Part shown: positions 7,763 to 15,810 of the stretch, in pieces
Layout: every line of letters begins with the position of its first letter
Numbering within the stretch: position 1 is the stretch's first letter
DNA from: Ferrovibrio sp. MS7
GTDB lineage: Bacteria > Pseudomonadota > Alphaproteobacteria > Ferrovibrionales > Ferrovibrionaceae
Length of the DNA stretch: 64,000 bases
NCBI RefSeq assembly: GCF_038404985.1
Contig: NZ_JBBKBA010000001.1
Span: forward strand, 1,454,001-1,518,000
Reading direction: 5' to 3'
Made by a program: the position numbers and the translations under genes
The notes under the pieces: model-generated
Told to the model about the DNA's origin: nothing
What the model saw: only the letters and a program-made list of their open reading frames with translations
The model's database searches: none

Positions 7763-7784
7763 TTTGGGCGGGGCAACGCCCAAA
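7763..7784 (+). promoter_or_regulatory. Leader hairpin after the palindromic operator
   Basis: TTTGGGCG and CGCCCAAA form an 8-bp stem around a 6-base loop directly after the operator. It would fold in the 5' leader of the downstream mRNA. No run of T follows, so it is more likely an mRNA-stability or minor attenuation element than a true terminator. Confidence 0.5.
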
Positions 7785-7866
7785 TGCCTCGGGGAGGCCA
7801 GAATCTGGGCATTCCTTGGGGCGAAGTGGCTCGAATAAACGGCAAATCCACAGCAAGGAGGTTCCA

Positions 7867-9483
7867 ATGTTGCGTATGAAATCCCAGGCCATGGCCATGG
7901 CGGCGGCCTGCTTCATTCTAACCGCGGCGACAGGACAGGCCGTCGCCCAGTCGCGGCAGGAAACCCTGCTGGTGGTGGTGGAGGCCGGCATGAATAGCCT
8001 CGACATGCATGGCCTTGGCACCAGCAGCCGCTCTTCCCTGGCGGCCTGGAATCTCTACGACCGCCTGGTCTCCTTCGGCATCAAGACGCTGCCGGATGGC
8101 ACCCAGATGTACGATTACAGCAAGATCGTGCCGGAGCTGGCCGAGAGCTACACGGTCTCGCCCGACGGCAAGAGCTTTACCTTCAAGATCCGCCGCAACG
8201 CGAAATTCCACGACGGTGAGCCGGTGACGGCGCATGACGTGAAGTGGTCCTACGACCGTGCCGTCTCTGTCGGCGGCTTCCCCACTTTCCAGATGGCCGC
8301 CGGCTCGTTGACCAAGCCGGAGCAGTTCGTGGTGGTGGACGATTACACCTTCCGCGTCGACCTGCCGAAGCGCGACAAGCTGGCTCTGCCTGACATGGCC
8401 GTGGTGGTGCCTGCGATCTACAATTCCAAGCTGGCCAAGAAGAACGCCACGGAGAAGGACCCGTGGGCGATGGACTGGATGAAGACCAATGATGCCGGCG
8501 GCGGCGCCTATAAGCTGGAGAAATGGACGCCGGGCCAGGAAATCAGCTTCACGCGTTTTGATGACTGGAAGAGCGGCACGCTCCCCAAGATGAAGCGCGT
8601 CATCCTGCGCGAGGTGCCGCAGGCCGGTAACCGCCGCGCCCTGATGGAACGCGGCGACGCCGATATGTCGCTGGATACGCCGCAGCGCGACGCGGCGGAG
8701 ATTTTCGCCGAGAAGGGTTCGGGCAAATACCTGGTGGTGGGCGTGCCGATCGAGAATTCACTGAAGTATCTCGGCATGATCACCACACAGAAGCCGTTTG
8801 ACGATGTGCGCGTGCGCCAGGCCATCGCTTATGCCGTGCCATTCGAGCAGATCAGCAAATCGGCGATCTACGGCCGGGGCCGCATGATGCATGGTGCGCC
8901 AGCCAGCGCGCCAGCCGATGCTTCCTGGCCGCAGCCTTTCCCCTATGACACCAATCTTGAGAAAGCGAAGAAGCTGCTGGCCGAGGCCGGTTACCCCGAT
9001 GGCTTCGAAACCACTATTTCCTTTGACTTGGGCGAGGCGACGGCGGACGAGCCGACGGCGGTGCTGTTGCAGGAATCGCTGGCCAAGATCGGTATCAAGG
9101 TGGCGATCGAGAAGATCCCGAGCGGCAGTTTCCGCAACGCCATGCTGCAGAAGAACCGGTCGTTGCACCTCGCCAGCTTCGGCGGCTGGCTGAATTTCCC
9201 CGACTATTTCTTCTTCTGGGGCTATCACGGCCAGAATGCCGTATTCAACACCATGTCCTATCAGAGCAAGGCGATGGATGCCCTGATCGATGCCTCACGC
9301 TATGAGGAAGACCCGGCGAAATATCGCGAGCAACTGATGGGCTTCATCAAGATGGCGATGGTCGAGGTGCCGCGCGTGCCGCTGTACCAGCAGATGCTCG
9401 ATGTCGGCATGCAGAAGAATATCAAGGGCTATACCTACTGGTTCCATCGCCAGCTCGACTTCCGCCAGATCGAGAAGCAGTGA
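7867..9483 (+). CDS. ABC transporter substrate-binding protein, peptide/oligopeptide type (SBP_bac_5)
   Basis: The 538-residue periplasmic protein begins with a signal peptide (MLRMKSQAMAMAAACFILTA, cut near AVAQ). It then follows the DppA/OppA plan: LVVVEAGMNSLDMHG, YDYSKIVPELAESYTVSPDG, FKIRRNAKFHDGEPVTAHDVKWSYDRA and VRQAIAYAVPFEQI. The start is fixed by a strong AAGGAGG at 7855-7861. No permease or ATPase gene is adjacent, so it is an orphan binding protein that must use components encoded elsewhere. A predicted promoter, palindromic operator and leader hairpin precede it, and a strong terminator follows. The ligand is unknown; a dipeptide or nickel-peptide is typical of the family. Confidence 0.93.
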   Translation: MLRMKSQAMAMAAACFILTAATGQAVAQSRQETLLVVVEAGMNSLDMHGLGTSSRSSLAAWNLYDRLVSFGIKTLPDGTQMYDYSKIVPELAESYTVSPDGKSFTFKIRRNAKFHDGEPVTAHDVKWSYDRAVSVGGFPTFQMAAGSLTKPEQFVVVDDYTFRVDLPKRDKLALPDMAVVVPAIYNSKLAKKNATEKDPWAMDWMKTNDAGGGAYKLEKWTPGQEISFTRFDDWKSGTLPKMKRVILREVPQAGNRRALMERGDADMSLDTPQRDAAEIFAEKGSGKYLVVGVPIENSLKYLGMITTQKPFDDVRVRQAIAYAVPFEQISKSAIYGRGRMMHGAPASAPADASWPQPFPYDTNLEKAKKLLAEAGYPDGFETTISFDLGEATADEPTAVLLQESLAKIGIKVAIEKIPSGSFRNAMLQKNRSLHLASFGGWLNFPDYFFFWGYHGQNAVFNTMSYQSKAMDALIDASRYEEDPAKYREQLMGFIKMAMVEVPRVPLYQQMLDVGMQKNIKGYTYWFHRQLDFRQIEKQ

Positions 9484-9506
9484 GCCGGATATGAAGCATG
9501 GGTAAC

Positions 9507-9538
9507 AAAAAACCCCGGCGGTTTCCCGCCGGGGTTTC
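9507..9538. terminator. Bidirectional rho-independent terminator
   Basis: AACCCCGGCGG and CCGCCGGGGTT form an 11-bp stem. An A-run on the left gives T6 when read leftwards, and TTT follows when read rightwards. It serves the convergent binding-protein gene and the Bax-inhibitor-1 gene. Confidence 0.9.
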
Positions 9539-9580
9539 TGGGCGAGGGCTTAAGCCCTGCCGAGTCTCTATTTACTCTGG

Positions 9581-10306
9581 TCACTCGTTCTTCTGGCCGA
9601 ACAGGTTCAGCAGGGCCAGGAAGATGTTGAGGAAGTTCACGTAGAGCGAGACGGCGCCGAAGATCGCCTGCTTGGTCTGGATATCGGCCGGATCGCCTTC
9701 ATAGAAGTCGCTCTTGATGCGCTGGGTGTCATAGGCGGTCAGGCCGGTGAACACCAGCACGGTGATCGCCGAGATCGCCATCTGCAGCACGCTCGAACCC
9801 AGGAAGATGTTCACGATGCCGGCGATCAGCAGGCCGATCACACCCATAAACAGGAACGAGCCCATGCCGGTGAGGTCACGTTTGGTGGTGTAGCCCCACA
9901 GGCTCATGGCACCGAACATCGACGCGGTGATCAGGAAGATGCGCGCGATCGAGCCGCCGGTATAGACCATGAAAATGCCGGCCAGCGACACGCCCATGGT
10001 GGCGGTGAAGGCCCAGTACAGCGCCTGCACGGCGGTGGCCGAGAGCTTGTTGGCGGCGAAGGTCATGATCAGCAGCAGGCCGAGCGGCACGAACGACACC
10101 AGCATGCCGAGGCCGGTGCCATACAGCGTCTGCATGATGGCCGGGCTCTGCGACACCGCGATGGCGAGGATGCCTGACAGCGCCAGGCCCGAACCCATCA
10201 GGTTATAGACACGAAGCATGTAGGAGCGCAGCGCCTGGTCGATGGTCGCGCGGTCCAACGTGCCGGCCGAGTAGCCGTAGCGCGTCTGGTTGAAGGGCGT
10301 GGACAT
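9581..10306 (-). CDS. Bax inhibitor-1/YccA family membrane protein
   Basis: The 241-residue protein has seven hydrophobic segments spread from about residue 35 to the C-terminus, and the family pattern LTAYDTQRIKSDFYEGD near residue 190, where the conserved Asp pair forms a pH-sensing di-aspartyl switch in relatives. Bacterial BI-1 proteins (YccA, YetJ) are inner-membrane proteins linked to FtsH control or calcium leak. The start is supported by an ACGGAGG site. The gene stands alone: a divergent MFS gene lies 200 bases upstream and a terminator follows. Confidence 0.92.
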   Translation of the reverse strand: MSTPFNQTRYGYSAGTLDRATIDQALRSYMLRVYNLMGSGLALSGILAIAVSQSPAIMQTLYGTGLGMLVSFVPLGLLLIMTFAANKLSATAVQALYWAFTATMGVSLAGIFMVYTGGSIARIFLITASMFGAMSLWGYTTKRDLTGMGSFLFMGVIGLLIAGIVNIFLGSSVLQMAISAITVLVFTGLTAYDTQRIKSDFYEGDPADIQTKQAIFGAVSLYVNFLNIFLALLNLFGQKNE

Positions 10307-10505
10307 GTGAGTAGCCTCCGTTGATGGAACGGCGTTTATGCGCCGTTTATGTCATCCCGATACTTGGGGATTTGCGCTGCAATTTCAAGCCCCCATCGCA
10401 GCCTCCCAGGAATGGCGATTCTCCCACTAAAACCGTTCATTTCAAAGGGAAATCGGTGTATTTGAAGATGCAAGAGCGCCTGATCAACCGGCGCCGGAGC
10501 CTCCC

Positions 10506-11717
10506 ATGACCGCCTCTTCCCCGCCCGCCGCCCCGGGAACCCGGGTTTCGCTAGCGCGCCTGACCCTGATTCTCGGCGCCCTCACGGCCTTCACGCCGCT
10601 GGGCGTCGACATGTATTTGCCGGCCCTGCCGGCCCTGGGCCGTGAATTCGCCGCCGCCCATGGCCGCATCGAGCTGACCCTCTCTGCCTTCTTCCTCGGC
10701 CTGGCGCTGGGGCAGTTGCTGATCGGCCCGCTCTCCGACCGGTTCGGCCGGCTGAAGCCACTCTATATCGCCAGCGCGGTGTTCATCGTTGCTTCCGTCG
10801 CCTGTGCCTTCGCCCGCGATGTCGAAACCCTGATCGTGCTGCGCTTCGTGCAGGCCTTGGGCTGCTGCGGCGGCCTGGTGATCGGCCGCGCCATGGTGCG
10901 CGACCTCTATCCGCCGCAGGAGATGGCCCGCGTCTTCTCGCTGCTGATGCTGGTACTGGGCGTGGCGCCGATCCTGGCGCCCTTGCTCGGCGGTTACATG
11001 CTGATCTGGTTCGGCTGGCCCTCGATCTTCGGCTTCCTCGGCGCCATCGGCCTGGTGGTGCTTGGGGCTGCCATGTGGCTGCTGCCGGAAAGCCATCGCG
11101 GCCCGTATCAGCCACTCTCCTTGATTGGTACGCTCAAGGCCTATGCCGGCTTTTTCCGCGACCGCCGCTTCATGGGCTACACGCTGGCCTCGGCTTTGCC
11201 ATCGGGTGGCATGTTCGCCTATATCGCCGGCTCGCCATACGTGTTCATCGACCTGCATGGCCTGCAGCCGCATCATTATGCCTGGGTGTTCGGCGGCGGT
11301 GCCTTCGGCCTGATCGGCCTGTCGCAGCTTAACCGCGTGCTGCTGCGCCATTTCAGCGCCGCCGAGGTGCTGAAAGTGGCCGGCGCGGTGGCCGCATTCT
11401 GCGGCATCGTGCTGTTCGCCGGCGCCTATGCCGGCCTCGGTCTCGGTTTCCTGATCCCCGGCGTGATCTGCACCATCGCGCCGATGGGCATGGTGATGCC
11501 GAATGCCGGCGCGTCGGCCATGGCCGGTGTGCTCGGGCCCCGTGCCGGCACGGCGGCGGCGCTCATGGGCATCATCCAGTTCGGCTGCGGCGGCATTTCC
11601 TCCGCCCTGGTCGGCGCGCTGCATAACGGCACGGCCCTGCCGATGACCGGCATGATCGCGCTGCTGATGACCGGCGGCTTCGTCGCCCGCGCCGTGCTGG
11701 TGCGGGAGGAAGACTGA
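10506..11717 (+). CDS. Bcr/CflA family multidrug efflux MFS transporter
   Basis: The 403-residue protein has 12 predicted membrane segments. The family signatures are TPLGVDMYLPALPALGREF in the first helix, GQLLIGPLSDRFGRLKPL in the loop after helix 2, and RFVQALGCCGG in helix 4. Members are proton-driven inner-membrane exporters of drugs such as bicyclomycin and chloramphenicol, and some export amino acids or peptides; the substrate here cannot be read. The gene has no partner and its end converges on ybbP with 15 bases between. Confidence 0.92.
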   Translation: MTASSPPAAPGTRVSLARLTLILGALTAFTPLGVDMYLPALPALGREFAAAHGRIELTLSAFFLGLALGQLLIGPLSDRFGRLKPLYIASAVFIVASVACAFARDVETLIVLRFVQALGCCGGLVIGRAMVRDLYPPQEMARVFSLLMLVLGVAPILAPLLGGYMLIWFGWPSIFGFLGAIGLVVLGAAMWLLPESHRGPYQPLSLIGTLKAYAGFFRDRRFMGYTLASALPSGGMFAYIAGSPYVFIDLHGLQPHHYAWVFGGGAFGLIGLSQLNRVLLRHFSAAEVLKVAGAVAAFCGIVLFAGAYAGLGLGFLIPGVICTIAPMGMVMPNAGASAMAGVLGPRAGTAAALMGIIQFGCGGISSALVGALHNGTALPMTGMIALLMTGGFVARAVLVREED

Positions 11718-11732
11718 TCCGGCCGGGACTGA

Positions 11733-14258
11733 CTAGGCTTGCCTGAGCAGGGGTGCTGGCTTGGCGTTCAGCGTTGCCCAGGCACCGCCGAGGCCGAGCA
11801 GCAGGGCGACGCCGAGGCCGCCGAGCGCGGTGAAGGCAGCGGTGCCGGCCAGCGGCGTATAGCCGGAACTCATGATCCGCGCCACGATGCCCCAGGAGGC
11901 GGCGAGGCCGAGGCCATAGGCGAGGGCCGCACCGACCAGGCCGACGGCGGCATATTCCAGCAGATGCGCCGCCAGGATATCGCTGCGCGTGGCGCCCAGC
12001 GCCTTCAGGATCGCGCCTTCGCGCAGCCGGCGGCGATGCTCGGCGGCCAGCGCGCCGGCCAGCACCAGCAGGCCGGAAATCAGCGTGACGATGGCGGCGC
12101 CGCGCACCGCCGAGCCGAGCTTGGTGACAAGGTTGTTAACCTCGGTCAGCACATCCTTCATGCGGATCACCGAGATGCCGGGCATCTGCCTGGTGACGGC
12201 GCGGAACAGCGCATTCTCGCCCTCCGGCGTCGCCTTCACAGTGGCGAGATGGGTATGCGGCGCGCGCTCCAGCAGGCCGGGCGAGAACACGATGACGAAA
12301 TTGATGCCAAGGCTGCTCCAGTCGAGCCGTCGGATATTCGCGATCTTCGCCTCAATGTCGCGGCCCAGGATATTCACCGTCAGGCTGTCGCCGAGGCGCA
12401 GGCCCAGTCCCTTGGCGACGGCTTCCTCCAGCGAGATCAGCGGCGGGCCGTCATAATCCTTCGGCCACCATTCGCCGGCGACCAGCGTCGAGCCTTCCGG
12501 TAATTCGCGCGCATAGGTCAGGCCGCGGTCGCCCTGCAGCACCCAGCGCTGTTCTGGATCCACCGCCACCTGTTCCGGCGCCAGGGCACCGACGCGGGTG
12601 ATGCGGCCACGCAGGTTCGGCACTGTCTGCACCGCGCCGGTGCCCGGTGTGGCCGCAACAAGCTGCTTGAAGGCGTCGATCTGGTCCGGCTGGATATCGA
12701 CAAAGAAAAACGCCGGTGCTTCGTCGGGCAGGCGCTCGGTCACCTGCGCATGCAGGTTGCCTTCCACCTGCGCCATGGTGACGAGCAAGGTCAGCGCCAC
12801 GCCGAGCGACAGCATCAGGCTGGCGGTGGCGGAACCCGGGCGATGCAGGGCGGCGAGCGCCAAGCGCAGCCGGGCGCTCCAGCGACCGCGATTGGCCGGC
12901 AGGGTGATGCGTGCCGCCACCTTGCCCAGGCCCCAGGCAAGCAGGCGGAAGAACAGGAAACTGACCGCCGCGCCGGCCACGAAATAGGCGGCGAAGCGCG
13001 GCACTTCGGCGGAGAAGATCGCCAGCGCCGCCAAGGCGGCGAAAAGCAAAGCCGTGCCGAGCAGGTAGGGCCAGCGCGGCAGGTTGAGGCCGGGCGCGAC
13101 GAGGTCACGGTAGAGCGCGGCGGGGCGGATATCGGCGGCGCGCGCCAAGGGCCACAGCGCAAAAGCCAGCGCCACCAGCAGGCCATAGAGCCCGGCGACG
13201 GCCAGCGGCTGCCAGTAGAGGCTGGTGGCGAGCGGCACCGGCAGGGCGGTGTTCAGCGCGTTGGCGGCCAGCAGCGGCAGGAAGGCGCCGAGGCTGACGC
13301 CGATGATGATGCCGATGCCGGCGAGCAGGAATGTCTGCCACAGATAGACGCGGAAGATCAGCCCGGTGGTGGCGCCGAGCGATTTGAGCGTGGCGATGGT
13401 GCCGGTTTTGGCCTGCATATGGGCATGCACGGCATTGGCAACGCCGACGCCGCCGATCAGCAGGGCGGTGAGGCCGACCAGCACCAGGAACAGGCCAGCG
13501 CGGTCGAGGAAGCGGCGCAGGCCGGGATTGCCGCCGCGCCAGTCGCGGATGCGCCAGCCGCTTTCGGCGAATTCCGCCTTGGCACGCGCGGTCACGCTTT
13601 CCGGCTCGATGTCGGGGAAGTAAGAAACGCGGTAGTGGAAATAGCTTAAACTGCCGGGCTGCACCAGGCCGCTGGCATCCAGCGCGGCGCGGCTCGCTAG
13701 CACGCGCGGGCCCAGCGTCAGGCCCTCAGTGGCGCGGTCCGGTTCGCGCTCGATCACGGCGTTGAGCTTGAATTGCGCCTGGCCGATGCGGATCACATCG
13801 CCAAGCTGTGCTTCCAGCCGCACCAGTGTCGCTTCATCCACGGCGGCGCCGAATACATTGCCATCCCGGCGCAGCACGTCTGCCAGCGGCAGCGCCGGCT
13901 GCATTGCCACCTGGCCGACCAGCGGATAGGCAGCATCGACGGCTTTCAATTCGACCAGCGTGCTGCCATCGCCCTGGCTGCGGTGCGCCATGGCACGCAT
14001 CTGCACGGTTTCGGAGACGCGGCCCTGGGAATCGAGGAAAGCACGTTCGCGCGGTTCGGCCTCGCGGTGGATGAGGCGGAATTCGATATCGCCGCCCAGC
14101 AGCAGGCGGCCATCGCGCTCAAGTCCGGCGACGATGGCGGAACTGAGCGAACCAATGCCGGCGATGGAGGCAACGCCGAGCGCGAGGCAAGCGACGAACA
14201 GGCGGAAGCCGAGCAGGCCGCCGCGCAGCTCGCGCCAGGAAAGTTTGAGTGACAGCAT
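11733..14258 (-). CDS. ybbP: FtsX-like ABC transporter permease (YbbP type)
   Basis: The 841-residue inner-membrane protein has an N-terminal helix (LFVACLALGVASIAGIGSL), a large periplasmic domain, and two FtsX permease units: around 250-390 (LVLVGLTALLIGGVGVANAV, the GATTGLIFRVYLWQT coupling helix) and at the C-terminus (ALGATRSDILAAHLLEYAA). This matches YbbP of MacB/LolCDE-like mechanotransmission ABC systems. ATG 14258 overlaps the stop of the ATPase gene by one base (TGATG), so translation is coupled; a TTG at 14261 is an alternative. With the ATPase and the divergent tesA it reproduces the tesA/ybbA-ybbP arrangement of E. coli. The transported substrate is unknown. Confidence 0.92.
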   Translation of the reverse strand: MLSLKLSWRELRGGLLGFRLFVACLALGVASIAGIGSLSSAIVAGLERDGRLLLGGDIEFRLIHREAEPRERAFLDSQGRVSETVQMRAMAHRSQGDGSTLVELKAVDAAYPLVGQVAMQPALPLADVLRRDGNVFGAAVDEATLVRLEAQLGDVIRIGQAQFKLNAVIEREPDRATEGLTLGPRVLASRAALDASGLVQPGSLSYFHYRVSYFPDIEPESVTARAKAEFAESGWRIRDWRGGNPGLRRFLDRAGLFLVLVGLTALLIGGVGVANAVHAHMQAKTGTIATLKSLGATTGLIFRVYLWQTFLLAGIGIIIGVSLGAFLPLLAANALNTALPVPLATSLYWQPLAVAGLYGLLVALAFALWPLARAADIRPAALYRDLVAPGLNLPRWPYLLGTALLFAALAALAIFSAEVPRFAAYFVAGAAVSFLFFRLLAWGLGKVAARITLPANRGRWSARLRLALAALHRPGSATASLMLSLGVALTLLVTMAQVEGNLHAQVTERLPDEAPAFFFVDIQPDQIDAFKQLVAATPGTGAVQTVPNLRGRITRVGALAPEQVAVDPEQRWVLQGDRGLTYARELPEGSTLVAGEWWPKDYDGPPLISLEEAVAKGLGLRLGDSLTVNILGRDIEAKIANIRRLDWSSLGINFVIVFSPGLLERAPHTHLATVKATPEGENALFRAVTRQMPGISVIRMKDVLTEVNNLVTKLGSAVRGAAIVTLISGLLVLAGALAAEHRRRLREGAILKALGATRSDILAAHLLEYAAVGLVGAALAYGLGLAASWGIVARIMSSGYTPLAGTAAFTALGGLGVALLLGLGGAWATLNAKPAPLLRQA

Positions 14259-15022
14259 CAATCTGCTGCCTGGGCCAGCACGGCCTTGCCAGGCTCGATA
14301 CTCCTGATCCGGCCATCCTCGATGCGCACCACGCGGTCACAGCGTTCGGCGAGTGCCTGATCGTGGGTGATCAGGATCAGTGTCGAATTCAGCCGGGCGG
14401 CCTCGCCAAACAACAGGTCAATTATCGTCTGGCCAGTGCTGCCATCGAGATTGCCGGTCGGCTCGTCGGCCAGCAGCAGGGCCGGCTTCGGCGCCACGGC
14501 GCGGGCCAAAGCCACGCGCTGTTGTTCGCCGCCGGAAAGCTGCGCCGGGTAATGGGTTTCGCGCTCTGCCAGCCCAACCTGTGCCAGCGCGGCCTTGGCT
14601 CGTGCCTCCGCATCCGCCGCGCCGGCGAGTTCCATCGGCACCATCACGTTTTCCAGCGCCGTCATGGTCGGGATCAGGTTGAAGGCCTGAAACACGATGC
14701 CGATACGCTGGCGGCGCCACAGCGCCAGTTCGTCCTCTTTAAGCTTGTTGAGATCGGCGCCGGCAACGCGCACTTGGCCGCTGCTGACGCCTTCCAGGCC
14801 GCCCAGCACCGCCAGCAGGGTGGATTTGCCGGAACCCGAGGGGCCGACAATGCCAATCCGTTCGCCCGGCGCCACACTGAGATCAATGCCGCGCAGGATG
14901 TTGACCGGGCCGGCCGTGCTGGTGAGAGTGAGCTTCACATCGGCCAGCGTCACGATGGCGCCGGCTAGGGAAATGGATTGCGAAGCGGATTCGGAGGCGG
15001 AAGAAGCTGTCATGCGCGTCAT
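14258..15022 (-). CDS. ybbA: ABC transporter ATP-binding protein (YbbA type)
   Basis: The protein, about 254 residues, has all ABC ATPase motifs: Walker [11 protein letters not shown]-loop [17 protein letters not shown], signature [14 protein letters not shown], Walker [13 protein letters not shown] and the switch His in LILITHD. It belongs to the LolD/MacB-like group and energises the YbbP permease encoded next. The start is uncertain: ATG at 15022 or 15013. Either way the start region overlaps the start codon of divergent tesA, so the promoter for each gene must lie inside the other. A longer frame reaching 15178 lies inside tesA and is not credible. Confidence 0.92.
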   Translation of the reverse strand: MTRMTASSASESASQSISLAGAIVTLADVKLTLTSTAGPVNILRGIDLSVAPGERIGIVGPSGSGKSTLLAVLGGLEGVSSGQVRVAGADLNKLKEDELALWRRQRIGIVFQAFNLIPTMTALENVMVPMELAGAADAEARAKAALAQVGLAERETHYPAQLSGGEQQRVALARAVAPKPALLLADEPTGNLDGSTGQTIIDLLFGEAARLNSTLILITHDQALAERCDRVVRIEDGRIRSIEPGKAVLAQAAD

Positions 15023-15692
15023 GGTTCCTTTGCACGGACTATATGGGAGGCTCCTGCGCCAGCGCCAATATTTGGCGCGGCTGTTTGTGATCCTGCTCAC
15101 CATTACGTTATCGCCGTTCTCCGCCGCCTGGGGCCAAGCACAGGCCGTGCGCCTGCTGGCGCTCGGCGACAGCCTCACCGCCGGTTACAATCTGCCCGCC
15201 GATGCGGCTTTTCCGGCACAGCTTGAAAAGGCGTTGCGCGAGGCGGGCCTGAATGTCACCGCAATCAATGCCGGGGTTTCCGGTGATACCTCGGCTGGTG
15301 CGCTGTCGCGGCTCGATTGGTCGCTGGCGGACAAGCCGACCCATGCCCTGGTGGCGCTCGGCGCCAACGACATGCTGCGGGGCCTGAGCCCGGAGAATGC
15401 CCAGGCCAATATCGAGAAGATTGTTACCAAGCTGCAATCTGCTGGCGTCAAGGTGATGCTGGTCGGCATGCTGGCGGCGCCCAATCTCGGCGAGGATTAC
15501 GGCCGCCGCTTCAATGCGCTGTATCCGGCCTTGGCCGAGAAATACAAGCTGCCGCTCTATCCGTTCTTTCTCGATGGCGTCGCCACCCGGCGCGACCTGA
15601 CGTTGGATGACGGCATGCACCCTAACCGCGCCGGTGTTGCCGAGATGGTGAAGCGCATGCTGCCGTCGGTGACAGCGTGGCTGAAGGGCTGA
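15012..15692 (+). CDS. tesA: Arylesterase / lysophospholipase TesA (SGNH hydrolase)
   Basis: The 226-residue protein has a signal peptide (basic LLRQRQYLAR, then LFVILLTITLSPFSAA, cut near GQA). The SGNH blocks are complete: LGDSLTAGYN with Ser54, the Gly in NAGVSGDTS, GANDMLRG, and the catalytic Asp-His in DDGMHPN near the C-terminus. TesA-type enzymes are periplasmic thioesterases, lysophospholipases and proteases. An ATG at 15021 is an alternative start. The frame extends upstream to 14697, but that part lies inside ybbA. The divergent pairing with ybbA is conserved in many proteobacteria and hints at a shared role in lipid handling. Confidence 0.93.
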   Translation: MRVMVPLHGLYGRLLRQRQYLARLFVILLTITLSPFSAAWGQAQAVRLLALGDSLTAGYNLPADAAFPAQLEKALREAGLNVTAINAGVSGDTSAGALSRLDWSLADKPTHALVALGANDMLRGLSPENAQANIEKIVTKLQSAGVKVMLVGMLAAPNLGEDYGRRFNALYPALAEKYKLPLYPFFLDGVATRRDLTLDDGMHPNRAGVAEMVKRMLPSVTAWLKG

Positions 15693-15704
15693 GCTAACCT
15701 ACAG

Positions 15705-15798
15705 CGTCATGCCCTGCGAAGGCAGGGCATCCAAGAGTTACCATTTTCTGGATATTTAAAACAAACTCGTGGATGGCCCGCCTGCGCGGGCCATGACG
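15705..15798. repeat. Composite inverted-repeat element (REP-like), copy 1
   Basis: The element begins CGTCATGCCCTGC and ends GGGCCATGACG, and holds two hairpins: ATGCCCTGC with GCAGGGCAT, and GGCCCGC with GCGGGCC. Inner edges read GCATCCA and TGGATG, themselves inverted. It lies between the convergent ends of tesA and the chemoreceptor gene and has the same plan as the element at 54826-54899. Confidence 0.8.
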
Positions 15799-15810
15799 AT
15801 TGTTAGATCC

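Noticed and set aside
12750-13649. A 299-codon Gln/Gly/Ala-rich frame opposite ybbP
   Set aside because: The composition is typical of the reverse strand of a GC-rich coding region, and ybbP is strongly supported.
14697-15011. An upstream extension of the tesA frame of about 105 codons
   Set aside because: It lies wholly within the well-supported ATPase gene and would hide the signal peptide.
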